64,000 bases of DNA from Edaphobacter sp. 4G125. GTDB taxonomy: Bacteria > Acidobacteriota > Terriglobia > Terriglobales > Acidobacteriaceae. The position numbers and the translations under genes were made by a program. The stretch covers positions 3,841,501 to 3,905,500 of the forward strand of contig NZ_CP060393.1 of the NCBI RefSeq assembly GCF_014274685.1, written 5' to 3'. The notes beneath the pieces were generated by a model, which worked only from the letters and a program-made list of their open reading frames with translations, did not search any database and was not told the origin of the DNA. Positions 37,701 to 46,119 of this stretch are shown here, piece after piece (the stretch's first letter is position 1; every line of letters begins with the position of its first letter).

Positions 37701-37898
37701 GGCATCGCGCTCCAGCCCGATATCCACAAAGGCGGACTGCATGCCTGGTAGGACGCGTGTCACACGCCCGTTGTAGATCGATCCCGCGAGAGTATATTCA
37801 TTCTCCCGCTCGTAGTAGACCTCTGATAGAGCGTCACTTTCAACAATGGCAAGCCGCGTTTCATGCGGCGTGCTTGAAATATAAATTTCCTTCGACAT
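34773..37898 (-). CDS. rng: ribonuclease E/G with a very large acidic/basic insertion in the S1 domain
   Basis: A 1041-residue endoribonuclease of the RNase E/G family that cuts single-stranded A/U-rich RNA. The S1 domain begins at about 36-73 (SIYNGRVTRVLPGMQSAFVD) and resumes at about 640 (ELLKPGQEVLVQIAKEP). Between them lie about 560 residues of low-complexity Glu-, Arg/Gly- and Pro-rich sequence, where E. coli RNase E has only a short loop. The catalytic core is intact: AIDINTG (about 857) and IIIIDFIDMD (about 900) carry the metal-binding aspartates, and CNICAGTG (about 964) is the zinc-link. It ends soon after, as in RNase G. The insert may replace the C-terminal scaffold of RNase E. 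Confidence 0.92.
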   Translation of the reverse strand: MSKEIYISSTPHETRLAIVESDALSEVYYERENEYTLAGSIYNGRVTRVLPGMQSAFVDIGLERDAFLYITDFMEEAGDSADFEGEGSHKNGGRREGASGSGEGRGRRDRRDRNGSRERQQNAEGGAASEREEYVRQDGPSEGAEEQDSEQARGEGEGVSSAEGSRRWRGRRRRGRGRGRQQSAEGEQTVEPQQEGEEYGAPIEIDGSTEAVEAVLESAPETEQPSDEGFHRSEDRGRGRRDRGGRDRGRRAPRGFAPRTSLYGLEGSGEEYSTEKDQPEPGHEAIVLPGESLSKYRKPGEEEPVASAAKPAPVVAAPTAPGYEIPAGWDGGLVLPGESLSRRRRKDPPVAAPVPEVVEETTTEELASAPLEEKPAEPVEYEPTEETSVSYRFDPVPPSEFRQSAPVEEPVESPVEEVAAHHSELPHVEIEQHEFVETHATAPEEPEVAAEVHEVTSIEASGEMVSPEPEVSTVETEAEQQAFEHAADRIEEGAIHGAALDPDTLFASSIEELDDFDEEETLEGAADLGTMIREMSIDEVTAPALEEEDFEEEEAVDDGSYETAGAEYAVEDETEEDEGLTDEEDSEESETGAVADGAATEQEPAREFDRRRGRRDRRGGRGVRHTGGGDRRRGRSSVQATDLPAITELLKPGQEVLVQIAKEPIAKKGARITSHIALPGRFLVFMPTVNHTGVSRKIESDGERRRLKEILLSEKGDAAGGFIVRTAAAGATEEELRSDLRFLLNLWADIKQRSESSKSPALIYHDLNLVERILRDQVTDNFSAIWVDSEDNYERILRFLQRFQPSLIRRVKLYTKETPLFEQFGITEEINKALRSKVWLKSGGSIVINQTEALVAIDINTGKYVGKTARLEDTIVKTNLDAIPEIVRQIRLRDLGGIIIIDFIDMDERKNRQKVMAALEEELKNDRAPSKILQFNDFGLVAITRKRVKQSLERTLSTQCNICAGTGMVKSPVTVCNDIYVEMRKMSKHLDRNDVMLRVHPDVVKQLKSSTKWLQEMEEMVGKTILVKSDPSLHPEQFDIH

Positions 37899-38514
37899 TC
37901 GTCTGCTCTTTTCCGCAGACCAGACAAGAAGAATCTAGAGCTAGATGCAGCTCACCGAAGGACGGACAGGATAGGACACGAGCGCAGACTCGAAAAAACG
38001 AGGGCCAGCCGATAGATCAAAATGTGGGATAACAACTCTGCCTGTCCGCCTCCCGCTACTTGCGGGTGGAACAGGACCATTGAGATCGGATACGCCTGAA
38101 AAATCTCCGAGCCACTGCCGGAAGCATGCGGACTTTGTGACCATAACAGCCTCAATCTTCACGATTTGAGGCGGGGCCGTTTGCCATCCGGATGCACTCA
38201 TTTTCCTGAAACCTGTCCGGCCAATGGACCGATGTCTCTCGCCTGGCCGGCCTTTTCTTTCAAAAATCAAAATCTTGTTAGCCGCTCCGGCGATCACACG
38301 ATTCAGCAAGGAGCGGGATACCTCTGACCCGGCATCTACAGCCTGTCAGGTTGCTGTCTTTAGTATTGCACTAAAGTTATGGCAACCGCCAGTATGGATT
38401 CCGCTTCCTCCAACCCCATCACCGCGTGCGCATACGAGCGAACCCGACCCTCGGTCTGCCGAAACTCCTCCACCGTCATTCTGAGCCGTAGGCGAAGAAT
38501 CCCTATATTTCAGG
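37899..38514. other. long non-coding gap upstream of the RNase gene
   Basis: About 615 bases without a convincing gene. It contains a hairpin at 38041-38075 (CCTGT/ACAGG outer stem, CCCGC/GCGGG inner stem). A long-range match, CGGACAGG near 37965 with CCTGTCCG near 38040, is also present. CCGGCCA/TGGCCGG is followed by CCTTTTCTTTC near 38220-38265. It may hold a structured 5' leader of the RNase mRNA or a small RNA. A fragment of repeat family C is at 38475-38502. Confidence 0.5.
38475..38502 (+). repeat. partial family C-like repeat
   Basis: GTCATTCTGAGCCGTAGGCG and AAGAATCC, resembling the first half of family C (GTCATCCTGAGCG...). It is short and diverged. Confidence 0.5.
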
Positions 38515-38702
38515 CTGTCAAGTCGGAAAATGAAGCAAACTACACAAACCAAAGTACATCTTCATTGCAGAATGATCCCTTCCAAGTCGCTATCCTTAAA
38601 AGAGAGCGAAAAAGGAGTTGTCCAACATGCTAAAGGAGCGGAAGTACGAGCCTAACCAGCTTGAATCCAATACTTTGCACAAAAACAGGCGGGGGGAGGG
38701 GT
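38515..38702 (+). repeat. family B interspersed repeat, copy B2
   Basis: About 188 bases starting CTGTCAAGTC and ending ACAAAAACAGGCGGGGGGAG. It shares TTGCAGA-TGA-CC, AAAAAGGAG, AGCCTAA and AATACTTTGCACAAAAAC with B1. It ends at the stop codon of rodA. Confidence 0.8.
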
Positions 38703-39802
38703 CAGTTCACAAACCGGCGCATCCTGACATTCATCACGATGCCAAGCGCCAGGAACGTGAACAGAACAGACGATCCCCCATAACTCATCAGCGGCAGCGG
38801 AATTCCGGTCACCGGCATCATCCCCACCACCATGCCGATATTGACCGCGATCTGGAACGTGATCACCGCCACCACTCCCATGATGATGAAGGTGCCGGGC
38901 AGATCGGCGGCCGTCTGGGCATTCTGAATCAACCGCATCAGGATCAGGAAGTACAACAACAACACCCCCATCGCACCGACAAAGCCGTGCTCCTCGCAAA
39001 ACGCCGCAAAGATAAAGTCGGTATAAGGAATCGGGAGGAAGTCTCCCTGGGTTTGGGTGCCCTTGTTGGCTCCCTTGCCCCAGATGCCACCGGAACCCAC
39101 CGCGATCAGCGACTGGCGAATCTGGTAACCCGATCCCCTCGGGTCCGAGTCAGGGTCGAGAAAAGCATTGATGCGGGCCTGCTGATACGGTTTCAGCCGC
39201 TTACCGCTCTTCCAGGCGATCCCACCAATCATCACGAGGACCAGCAGAATAATGCCGACCTGTTTCGGCCGGATCCCGCCAAGAAATAGCCCTGCAATCA
39301 GGACCGGAGAATACGTCAGCGACGTCCCCAGATCGGGCTGAGTCAATACCAGCCCCATCGGAACGCAGACCAGTGCAACGGCTTTCCATATATCTGGCCA
39401 CGTCAGGTCCTTCCCGGCCAGATTCCAGAAATAGCGGGCCACCGCCACAATCAGCACCAGTTTCACCCATTCGGAAGGCTGGAAGTGAACACCGCCTCCA
39501 AGATTGATCCACCGACGCGCACCCAGTACCTTCTGCCCCACCAGCTTCACCGCCAGCAACGACAAAATACTGATTCCATAAGCCCACGGCACGATATCGA
39601 GTAGGCGATGGTAATCGATCATTGAGATCAGAAACATCAGCAGCAGGCCTACGACCAGAAATCCGATCTGCTTGTGATCGAAGCCATGAAACTTCGTATG
39701 CACCGTCGCCGATTTGATCTCGAGGACGCTGATCACCGACAACAGCATCACAAACCCGAGCAGGACCCAGTCGAAATCGCGATAAGAAGAAAGGCGGAAC
39801 AT
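38702..39802 (-). CDS. rodA: rod-shape peptidoglycan glycosyltransferase RodA
   Basis: A 366-residue SEDS-family polytopic membrane enzyme that polymerises lipid II into glycan strands in the elongasome. It has about ten TM helices and SEDS landmarks: GARRWINLGGGVHFQPSEWVK, TQPDLGTSL (the TQPDxG motif with the catalytic aspartate) and GIPLPLMSYGGSS near the C-terminus. It lies 47 bases downstream of mrdA, its transpeptidase partner, as the last gene of the mreC-mreD-mrdA-rodA operon. The stop abuts a family B repeat. Confidence 0.96.
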   Translation of the reverse strand: MFRLSSYRDFDWVLLGFVMLLSVISVLEIKSATVHTKFHGFDHKQIGFLVVGLLLMFLISMIDYHRLLDIVPWAYGISILSLLAVKLVGQKVLGARRWINLGGGVHFQPSEWVKLVLIVAVARYFWNLAGKDLTWPDIWKAVALVCVPMGLVLTQPDLGTSLTYSPVLIAGLFLGGIRPKQVGIILLVLVMIGGIAWKSGKRLKPYQQARINAFLDPDSDPRGSGYQIRQSLIAVGSGGIWGKGANKGTQTQGDFLPIPYTDFIFAAFCEEHGFVGAMGVLLLYFLILMRLIQNAQTAADLPGTFIIMGVVAVITFQIAVNIGMVVGMMPVTGIPLPLMSYGGSSVLFTFLALGIVMNVRMRRFVN

Positions 39803-39849
39803 GAAATAGCTTGAAGTCAGATTACCTGAATCGAAACCACGGAAACTTG

Positions 39850-41790
39850 CTAGTTATTCGTAGCAGTTGATGGAACTGTCGCACTCGTGGCTCCTTCCCT
39901 ATTATTTGAGGGAGGAGAAGCAGGAAGGGAAGGCTTTGGAGCTTCAGCGATTCGAAGGTTGTTCTCACGCCTGCGTTGCTTTTCGACAAAGGTATTAATA
40001 ATTCCTGCCGCTAATCGGGCGGAGTTATTGCCCCAGTAACCGTGTTGCCACAGAACCGCAACCACAATGTCGGGGTTCCGGCGGGGCGTCATTCCGACAA
40101 ACCATGCATTCGGAATCGTATCCTTGTTCTTGCTGCTTTTATCGCGCCCACTGACGACATCGGCCGTACCGGTCTTGCCGGCAAAGTCGATACCTTCCAA
40201 CCGGGCAGCGTAAGCCGTACCGATCGGTGCAGAGGTTACGGAGTACATGGCATCCGTAATAATCTCCCAAATCTGAGGCGAGATAGGAATGGTCTTTTCG
40301 CCGGAGCCGGGAAAGGTCTCATGAATCGCCTCCAACTCATCGGGCGGGACCTCATTCGGGAAGACCAGGTGCGGACGATGCATCACTCCGCCGGAGGCAA
40401 TACCGCCGAGCGCGCGCGCCATTTGAAGAGGCGTTACCGTCACGGCTCCCTGCCCGATGCCAACCGAAATCGTCTCGCCTGCGTACCACTTCTCGTGAAA
40501 CGTCTTCATCTTCCATTGCGTGGAGGGCATGATGCCCGCCGCTTCATCCGGAAGGTCGACCCCGGTCTTCTGCCCGATGCCGACCGAGCTTGCATACCGC
40601 GCTATCGTATCGATCCCGAGACGGTCTGCAAGCGTGTAGTAGAAGGTGTCGCACGAATAAGGAATCGCGTTGTCGATCGTAACCATGCCGTGATTGCGAT
40701 CGCAGGAGAAATAATGCCCATAGAAGGTCGCACCGTGGTTACAGGGCACGTGCATCAGCTGAGCGATGCCCTCCTCGAGTCCGGCATACGACATGATGAT
40801 CTTGAAGGTCGACCCCGGAGCCAGTTGCGCCTGGATGGCTTTGTTGAGCAGCGGATGATCGGGATTGTTCAGAATCTCGTTCCAGTAGCTCTTCGTCAGC
40901 CGGACCGAAAATTGATTGGGATCGAAAGTGGGTCGCGAGACCAGCGCCAGAATCTCACCGGTGTGCGGGTCCATCGCGATCACGGCGCCGTTCTTGCCCT
41001 CCATCGCTTTTTCGGCAGCCTTCTGGATGTCGAGATCAATCGTCAGCCGAAGGTCTTTTCCGGGTTTCGCCATCGTCTCGCCAAGATGACCGATCTCCTT
41101 GCCGTGGGAGTTCACGATCACGTCGCGGCTGCCATCTACGCCACGCAGCAAGGCATCGTAGGTCGCCTCGACGCCTGACTTTCCGACGACGTCGCCAGGC
41201 TGATAGAACGCATACTTTTCTTTGTTCAGGTCTTCTTCCGAGATCTCGCCAACGTAACCGATCAGGTGCGCTGCAAAACCATCACGTGGATAGACTCGCC
41301 GCTGCTCCTCCAGCGTCTCGAGCTCGGGCAGCTCGTTCCGGTGAGCTTCGATAAACGCCTGTTCGTCGGGAGTAATGTCCTGCTTCAGAGGAATGGGTTG
41401 ATACTTCGGAGCGGTCTGGTACTTCTTCAACGTAGCTTCAATCTGGTCAACGGTCAGGTGCAACCCCGAAGCGATCATGGGTAGATCGGTATTCAGGTCC
41501 TTGATCTGCTCACGAAGCAGGTAGCAGGAGACGGAAGGATAGTTATCGACCAGCAGCCTTCCTTCCCGGTCGAACAGTCTCCCGCGCGGAGCCATGATTG
41601 GAACCTTACGAATACGGTTGGCCTCGGCGAGGGCACGGAAGTTATCCGCTCCAACAACCTCCAGGCGCCATAACCCAATCGAGAGAATCACAAGAACCAG
41701 GGCTACAACGTATTGGGCAATGTGGAGCTTTCCCACAGGCAGTTTCTCCACCTTGCCCACCGTCAGCTCGGTTTGCGGGGTTAGTTCCAT
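39850..41790 (-). CDS. mrdA: penicillin-binding protein 2 (elongasome transpeptidase)
   Basis: A 646-residue class B penicillin-binding protein. An N-terminal TM anchor (about 27-46) is followed by a dimerisation or pedestal domain beginning RKVPIMAPRGRLFDREGRLLVDN. The transpeptidase domain has APGSTFKI (SxxK catalytic serine), YSCDTFYY (SxD/N motif) and FAGKTGTADV (KTG motif). It cross-links peptidoglycan during side-wall growth with RodA. The last 40 residues are a Ser/Pro/Asn-rich tail absent from E. coli PBP2. It is between mreD and rodA in one operon. Confidence 0.96.
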   Translation of the reverse strand: MELTPQTELTVGKVEKLPVGKLHIAQYVVALVLVILSIGLWRLEVVGADNFRALAEANRIRKVPIMAPRGRLFDREGRLLVDNYPSVSCYLLREQIKDLNTDLPMIASGLHLTVDQIEATLKKYQTAPKYQPIPLKQDITPDEQAFIEAHRNELPELETLEEQRRVYPRDGFAAHLIGYVGEISEEDLNKEKYAFYQPGDVVGKSGVEATYDALLRGVDGSRDVIVNSHGKEIGHLGETMAKPGKDLRLTIDLDIQKAAEKAMEGKNGAVIAMDPHTGEILALVSRPTFDPNQFSVRLTKSYWNEILNNPDHPLLNKAIQAQLAPGSTFKIIMSYAGLEEGIAQLMHVPCNHGATFYGHYFSCDRNHGMVTIDNAIPYSCDTFYYTLADRLGIDTIARYASSVGIGQKTGVDLPDEAAGIMPSTQWKMKTFHEKWYAGETISVGIGQGAVTVTPLQMARALGGIASGGVMHRPHLVFPNEVPPDELEAIHETFPGSGEKTIPISPQIWEIITDAMYSVTSAPIGTAYAARLEGIDFAGKTGTADVVSGRDKSSKNKDTIPNAWFVGMTPRRNPDIVVAVLWQHGYWGNNSARLAAGIINTFVEKQRRRENNLRIAEAPKPSLPASPPSNNREGATSATVPSTATNN

Positions 41791-41827
41791 TGAGGTCCTC
41801 GGATACAGATTAGACGTTTCATCGTGT

Positions 41828-42352
41828 CTATTCGGGGCGCTTGGTCAAGTCCAGCAGAAGAAATACAGGAATCGCGATGACCGTATTGCCTAGGGCGCGC
41901 AAAAGCTCTTGAATCCATTGCAGATGAATATTCGACAAACCCAGAAGTCTCTGGTCGATCAGAAACAGGATTCCGCTGTTGAGCAGAGAGAAGGCAAAGT
42001 TCATCACGATTCGGGTAGTCAGACTATCGACATCGACGCTGATTCCAATGCTCGACGCGATATAGCCGATCACTGATTTGGCCATACCGTTGACCCCGAT
42101 AGGCCTTCCAGTCAGGGCATCCTGCATTAACCCGATTGCCGCCCCAGTCAGGGTTCCCGCCGCCGGACTACGACGAGAAACAGCAAAGAAGATCGTTACG
42201 ATCAGTGGAAGATCGAGTAGAGAGAATCGCCAGTACAGCTTCGAGAGCAGCACCTGTACCACGATTGCTGCGATGGGAACTAGCAGCGTGGTGGCAGGCG
42301 AAAAGCTATGCTCTTCGAGCTCCCGGCGCGATGTGTAACTGAGAATGGGCAT
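41828..42352 (-). CDS. mreD: rod-shape-determining protein MreD
   Basis: A 174-residue inner-membrane protein with about five TM segments, low conservation as usual for MreD, recognised by size, hydrophobicity, position and the RSPAAGTLTGAAIGLMQDAL stretch that resembles the family pattern (G...G...D). It joins MreC and the cytoskeleton. It starts five bases after the mreC stop, indicating translational coupling, and is 37 bases upstream of mrdA. Confidence 0.9.
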   Translation of the reverse strand: MPILSYTSRRELEEHSFSPATTLLVPIAAIVVQVLLSKLYWRFSLLDLPLIVTIFFAVSRRSPAAGTLTGAAIGLMQDALTGRPIGVNGMAKSVIGYIASSIGISVDVDSLTTRIVMNFAFSLLNSGILFLIDQRLLGLSNIHLQWIQELLRALGNTVIAIPVFLLLDLTKRPE

Positions 42353-42357
42353 AGCGA

Positions 42358-43698
42358 TTAGTTTTTCGGGCCGTTAGTCTCCGGCTTTGGCTGTTGATTT
42401 TCTGATTTTGGCTGTTCTTTTTGCTTAATGGAGGCAGGAATCTCGTCGGAACCAGAAGCGCCCGACTCTGCCTGCGATCTCGACGTCTGCGGGCTTCGAG
42501 CAGAGCTCGGCACCGGAGCCGAATACGTAGGTTCGCTGTTCTCTGCGCCCGGTTTAAGTGTTGAGGCTGGCGGAGTTGCTCCAGGAGAGTAACGATCAGG
42601 ACGAAGCGCTGGCAACGGCCGCGGCACCACTCCTGCCGGGTGCGCATCCGTAGATTTAGCAGCATCGGCCGATGCGTTCGGATCGGTTGCTGTGTTTTCC
42701 TGGAGGCTCGGTAGTTTCTCGGCGATTATCTGCGCCGCAGACTGAGCTGCCGCCTCCGCCGCGGCTTCCTCCGCTGCAGCCTTGGCTTCGGCCATTTGTT
42801 TTGCCGTTGCCGCTCCCTGAGCCAGGTCTTTTTGAGCAAGGGCTGGGAGATTCCCCTGGGTTCCGGTAATCACTAGAACTTCTTCCAGTTGGAAGAGATT
42901 CGTGGATGGCTTCACCGTAATCAACGTATAGGGCTGATGATCGGGGTCCGACACAATCGATTCGATAGTGCCTACACTCAGCCCGCGCGGATAGACCTGA
43001 TCTCCCCCCGAGGTCAGAACTTTTTCGCCCGGCTTGATGCGCTCGTCCGGGGTGAGGTTGGTAATCACGATGTGGCCGCTCTGGCTTCCTCTAAGAATTG
43101 CGCGAATCCTCGTCGACGCCAGCAGGACACCGGCACCCGAGGTGAAATCGTTGAGCAGCAAGACCTGAGCTGTATGAGGAAACGTCTCGCGAATCTTGCC
43201 CACGACTCCATCCGGAGTCATGACCGCCTGATCGATCTTCAGGCCATCGACTGCACCCTTGTCGAGGTAGAGCACACGGGACTGATCGGTTCCACTTGTT
43301 CCGATCACCTGAGCGGCAACTGTTGAGGTGACATAGTTGCGCTGAAAGTTCAGCAACGCCTGTAGCCGGTGGCCCTGAAGGGCGTCTTCGGCCAACTCGG
43401 CCTGCTCCAGACGGAGGCGCGCGATCTCGTCCTTCAACTCGTGATTCTGCTGGCGCGTGTTGCGAAGATCCACGTAGTTCGACCAGCCAGAACGAACGTT
43501 GTATCCGATGCCGTGGAAGAGCCGCTCGATCGGCGTCACTGCTATCACAACCCAGGTCCGCAGCAACGTCACCTTCGATCCATCCGGAGCCCCGGAGACC
43601 ACGGGGCGGCGCACCTGAATTGCAAGGCCAATGGTCTGAACCAGCAGCACCGCCACCAGAACGAGCACGTTTTTAAACCGGATGAAGAAGGATTCCAT
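42358..43698 (-). CDS. mreC: rod-shape-determining protein MreC with extended C-terminal tail
   Basis: A 446-residue periplasmic scaffold protein with one N-terminal TM helix (about 8-27), a coiled coil (about 78-110, ELKDEIARLRLEQAEL) and the beta-barrel MreC core ending near residue 280 (SVGTIESIVSDPDHQPYTLITVKPS). It then carries an additional Ala/Glu then Pro/Ser-rich tail of about 160 residues that is absent from typical MreC. It recruits PBP2 and RodA. It is the first gene of the mreC-mreD-mrdA-rodA operon. mreB is about 11 kb away. GGATAATAG upstream may be a -10 region. Confidence 0.94.
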   Translation of the reverse strand: MESFFIRFKNVLVLVAVLLVQTIGLAIQVRRPVVSGAPDGSKVTLLRTWVVIAVTPIERLFHGIGYNVRSGWSNYVDLRNTRQQNHELKDEIARLRLEQAELAEDALQGHRLQALLNFQRNYVTSTVAAQVIGTSGTDQSRVLYLDKGAVDGLKIDQAVMTPDGVVGKIRETFPHTAQVLLLNDFTSGAGVLLASTRIRAILRGSQSGHIVITNLTPDERIKPGEKVLTSGGDQVYPRGLSVGTIESIVSDPDHQPYTLITVKPSTNLFQLEEVLVITGTQGNLPALAQKDLAQGAATAKQMAEAKAAAEEAAAEAAAQSAAQIIAEKLPSLQENTATDPNASADAAKSTDAHPAGVVPRPLPALRPDRYSPGATPPASTLKPGAENSEPTYSAPVPSSARSPQTSRSQAESGASGSDEIPASIKQKEQPKSENQQPKPETNGPKN

Positions 43699-43779
43699 GC
43701 GCTTTTTCTATTATCCCGCGAGCCAGCCTCGCGCGCAGATTGTCGCTATGGTGTAAGCCTAAATCAGGTCTGGATGGAC

Positions 43780-44889
43780 TCAGAAGATTCTGGAGACAAA
43801 CTGGACCAGACCTTCGCGCCACACGATATAGCTGTGCGTCCCATCCGGTTCCTCTAGCTCCACCGTTCGGCCTCGGCCCCGGAGCCACTGAGCAAACCGA
43901 CGATTGCTCTCCAGCAGCTCGTCGCCGCGGCCGCAAACCATCCAGACTGGTCGTCGCAATGTATTTTTCATCACCGACGCGGGAACCTCCGCGTCGAAGT
44001 CCAGATTTTTCAACGCCGCGCTCTCTCCGCCAACCCATCCGAACCGGTCCGGATGATTCAACCCGATCACCAAGCTTTCGAGTCCACCCATCGAAGCTCC
44101 CAGAATTGCAGTTCCTTCAGCATCTTTTCGCACGTTATACATCGACTCGACCTGCGGCATGATTTCCGTGAGGAGCGCCTTTTCGAAGAGCCGCAGGTTC
44201 CGTTCGACCGCCTCGTGGTTCTCCCACAGGTCGTAGTCATCTGCGAACTTCATGTCGCCATAGCCCAACGGCATCACAACGACCGTCGGTTTTGCCTTTT
44301 CCTGTGCAATCAGGTTATCCAGGATCAGATTGGCCTGGCCGAAACGGGTCCAGCTGTCGGGTCGATCTCCCCAGACATGCAGCAGATAGAGCACGGGATA
44401 AGGCTTGTCCTTCGGGTTATAGCCGGGTGGAGTGTAAACGACAAAGCTGCTGCGATCTCGCGGCAGGCCAATAACCACGCTGGATCGATACTCGTGCTGA
44501 GTCACCGTGCCGCGAGGCGCACCAGCATCTTCCCAAGGCTCCGGAGGTTTGCCGGGAATCATCAGCAGATCGTTGCCGTATCGCCTGACCGGGTTCTGGG
44601 GATCGTGGACGGTCTGGGCCTTACCGTCGATGGCAAAGCGGTAGCCGTAAATCTCCGGCCGAAGAGGCGTGGTCGTGATGCTCCACATGCCGTTCGCGCT
44701 CTTCTGCATGGGCAAACGATCGGCACGATTCTCCAACACCAGGTCAACACGGCTGGCGTGCGGGTCGAAGTAGCGAAAGATGACGCTGTGGTCTGCACGG
44801 ACCTCCGTCGAACGGAAGGACGGTATGCTCTGGGCGCAAGCAGACAGCAGACCACCGAGCAACACCGCAAAAGTCCAACAGGCTCTCAT
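43780..44889 (-). CDS. exported esterase lipoprotein, esterase D/Fes-like, with N-terminal E-set domain
   Basis: A 369-residue alpha/beta-hydrolase of the putative esterase (enterochelin esterase, feruloyl esterase) group. The start at 44889 gives a lipoprotein signal MRACWTFAVLLGGLLSAC with lipobox LSAC. An immunoglobulin-like domain (about 30-110, SVIFRYFDPHASRVDLVL) precedes the hydrolase. The nucleophile serine is in GASMGG (about 239) and the catalytic histidine is in GTHSYIVWR. The usual HGW oxyanion segment is LHVWGDRPDSW, with Val in place of Gly. It is paralogous to the next gene upstream on the same strand, suggesting tandem duplication. The substrate may be an acylated plant polysaccharide (inference). 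Confidence 0.85.
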   Translation of the reverse strand: MRACWTFAVLLGGLLSACAQSIPSFRSTEVRADHSVIFRYFDPHASRVDLVLENRADRLPMQKSANGMWSITTTPLRPEIYGYRFAIDGKAQTVHDPQNPVRRYGNDLLMIPGKPPEPWEDAGAPRGTVTQHEYRSSVVIGLPRDRSSFVVYTPPGYNPKDKPYPVLYLLHVWGDRPDSWTRFGQANLILDNLIAQEKAKPTVVVMPLGYGDMKFADDYDLWENHEAVERNLRLFEKALLTEIMPQVESMYNVRKDAEGTAILGASMGGLESLVIGLNHPDRFGWVGGESAALKNLDFDAEVPASVMKNTLRRPVWMVCGRGDELLESNRRFAQWLRGRGRTVELEEPDGTHSYIVWREGLVQFVSRIF

Positions 44890-44897
44890 CGACGCGA

Positions 44898-46061
44898 CTA
44901 CCTGTCTGTGAACAGCAGAGGCGTGAAGTGAATCAGGTTGTCTCTCCACACGGACCACGTATGGCGCCCGGGAGTTTCGACCTGCGTGACAGGCATGTCT
45001 TTGGTTTTCAACCAGTCGATGAACTGCCGGTTCGGCGTGATGAGACGATCGTCAACGCCGCAGGCGATCCAGAGCAGACGGAGGTTTGCGGTCTTCGGGG
45101 TAAGACTGGCCGCAGCCTGGTTCGTATCGAGATTATGGATCGCCGAGCTGAATCCGCCGATCCAGGCGAAGAGGTCGGTATGGGTCAGACCGGTCGTCAG
45201 AGACTCCAGTCCTCCCATGGAGAGCCCTGCAATGGCGCGGTCTTCTCTCTTCCTCGAGACGCGATATTCCGATTCCACCTGGGGTAGCACCTCGGTCAGG
45301 AGCGCCTGCTGGAAGAGCGACACATTGTGGTCAACGGTCGCAGGAGAGTTCCACACATCGTGACCGCGCACGAAAGACATATCGCCATAGCCCAGAGGCA
45401 TCACGACCACCATGGGCTTGATCTTGCCCTGGGCCAGAAGATTGTCCAGGATCAGGTGAGCCTGGCCCACGGCCGTCCAACCCGAAGCGTCATCGCTCCA
45501 GCCATGCAATAGATAAAGGACCGGATAAGGCTTCTTCGCCTTGGGATCATAGTTCGGAGGGGTATAGACGTAGTACTCGCTCTGGTTGTTCTCGAGCCCC
45601 AATACGACACTGGTGTTGTAAGTGTGCCGGTGCACGACTCCGTGAGGAATGTTCGTTGGGTCCCAAGGTTGCGAGGTATCGCCGGGAACCTCTACCAAGT
45701 TTGAGGAACCGACCAGATTGGGAGCCATGCGCGGATTTCCCGCGTCCAGGCGCGTGATGCCGTCAACAGTAAAGTGATAGGCGTAGATCTCAGGTTGAAA
45801 CTCCTGCGTCGTGACGGACCAGACACCCTCATCGTCCTTTTGCATCGCCAGCGGAGTACCGAGGACATCGATACCAACCTCGACTGTGGTAGCCGCCGGA
45901 TCGCGGTACCGGAAGGTGATCGTGCGGTCGGAGTTCACCTCGACAGAGTGAAATGGGGATCCTGCTACAGGAGGTTTCGGTGCTGGAGGCGTGGTCTGCG
46001 CCATTCCCAGGGAAGGCAGACAAAACATCGCAAGCGAGAGAGCGACAATGCCGTTTTTCAT
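44898..46061 (-). CDS. secreted esterase, esterase D/Fes-like, with N-terminal E-set domain
   Basis: A 387-residue paralogue of the downstream gene, with the same two-domain layout. The start at 46061 gives a normal signal peptide (MKNGIVALSLAMFCLPSLGMAQ), so it should be soluble in the periplasm or outside, unlike its lipoprotein paralogue. The hydrolase domain has LHGWSDDASGW (canonical oxyanion segment), AGLSMGG with the nucleophile serine, and GRHTWSVWR for the histidine. The eight-base gap to the next gene implies one operon. It is divergent from era, with about 50-60 bases between. Acyl-ester hydrolysis on glycans is the probable class of reaction. Confidence 0.87.
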   Translation of the reverse strand: MKNGIVALSLAMFCLPSLGMAQTTPPAPKPPVAGSPFHSVEVNSDRTITFRYRDPAATTVEVGIDVLGTPLAMQKDDEGVWSVTTQEFQPEIYAYHFTVDGITRLDAGNPRMAPNLVGSSNLVEVPGDTSQPWDPTNIPHGVVHRHTYNTSVVLGLENNQSEYYVYTPPNYDPKAKKPYPVLYLLHGWSDDASGWTAVGQAHLILDNLLAQGKIKPMVVVMPLGYGDMSFVRGHDVWNSPATVDHNVSLFQQALLTEVLPQVESEYRVSRKREDRAIAGLSMGGLESLTTGLTHTDLFAWIGGFSSAIHNLDTNQAAASLTPKTANLRLLWIACGVDDRLITPNRQFIDWLKTKDMPVTQVETPGRHTWSVWRDNLIHFTPLLFTDR

Positions 46062-46119
46062 ATACGCGAGCAGTGTATCTGAAGAGACGGTTCTTTTCCC
46101 GCAGCGCATAATGGTTGGG

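Noticed and set aside
38224..38484. 86-codon frame upstream of rodA
   Set aside because: No ribosome binding site, no family match, and it overlaps the family C fragment region.
40042..41178. A 378-codon frame opposite mrdA
   Set aside because: Same reason: it is the mirror of the conserved transpeptidase domain, with no independent support.
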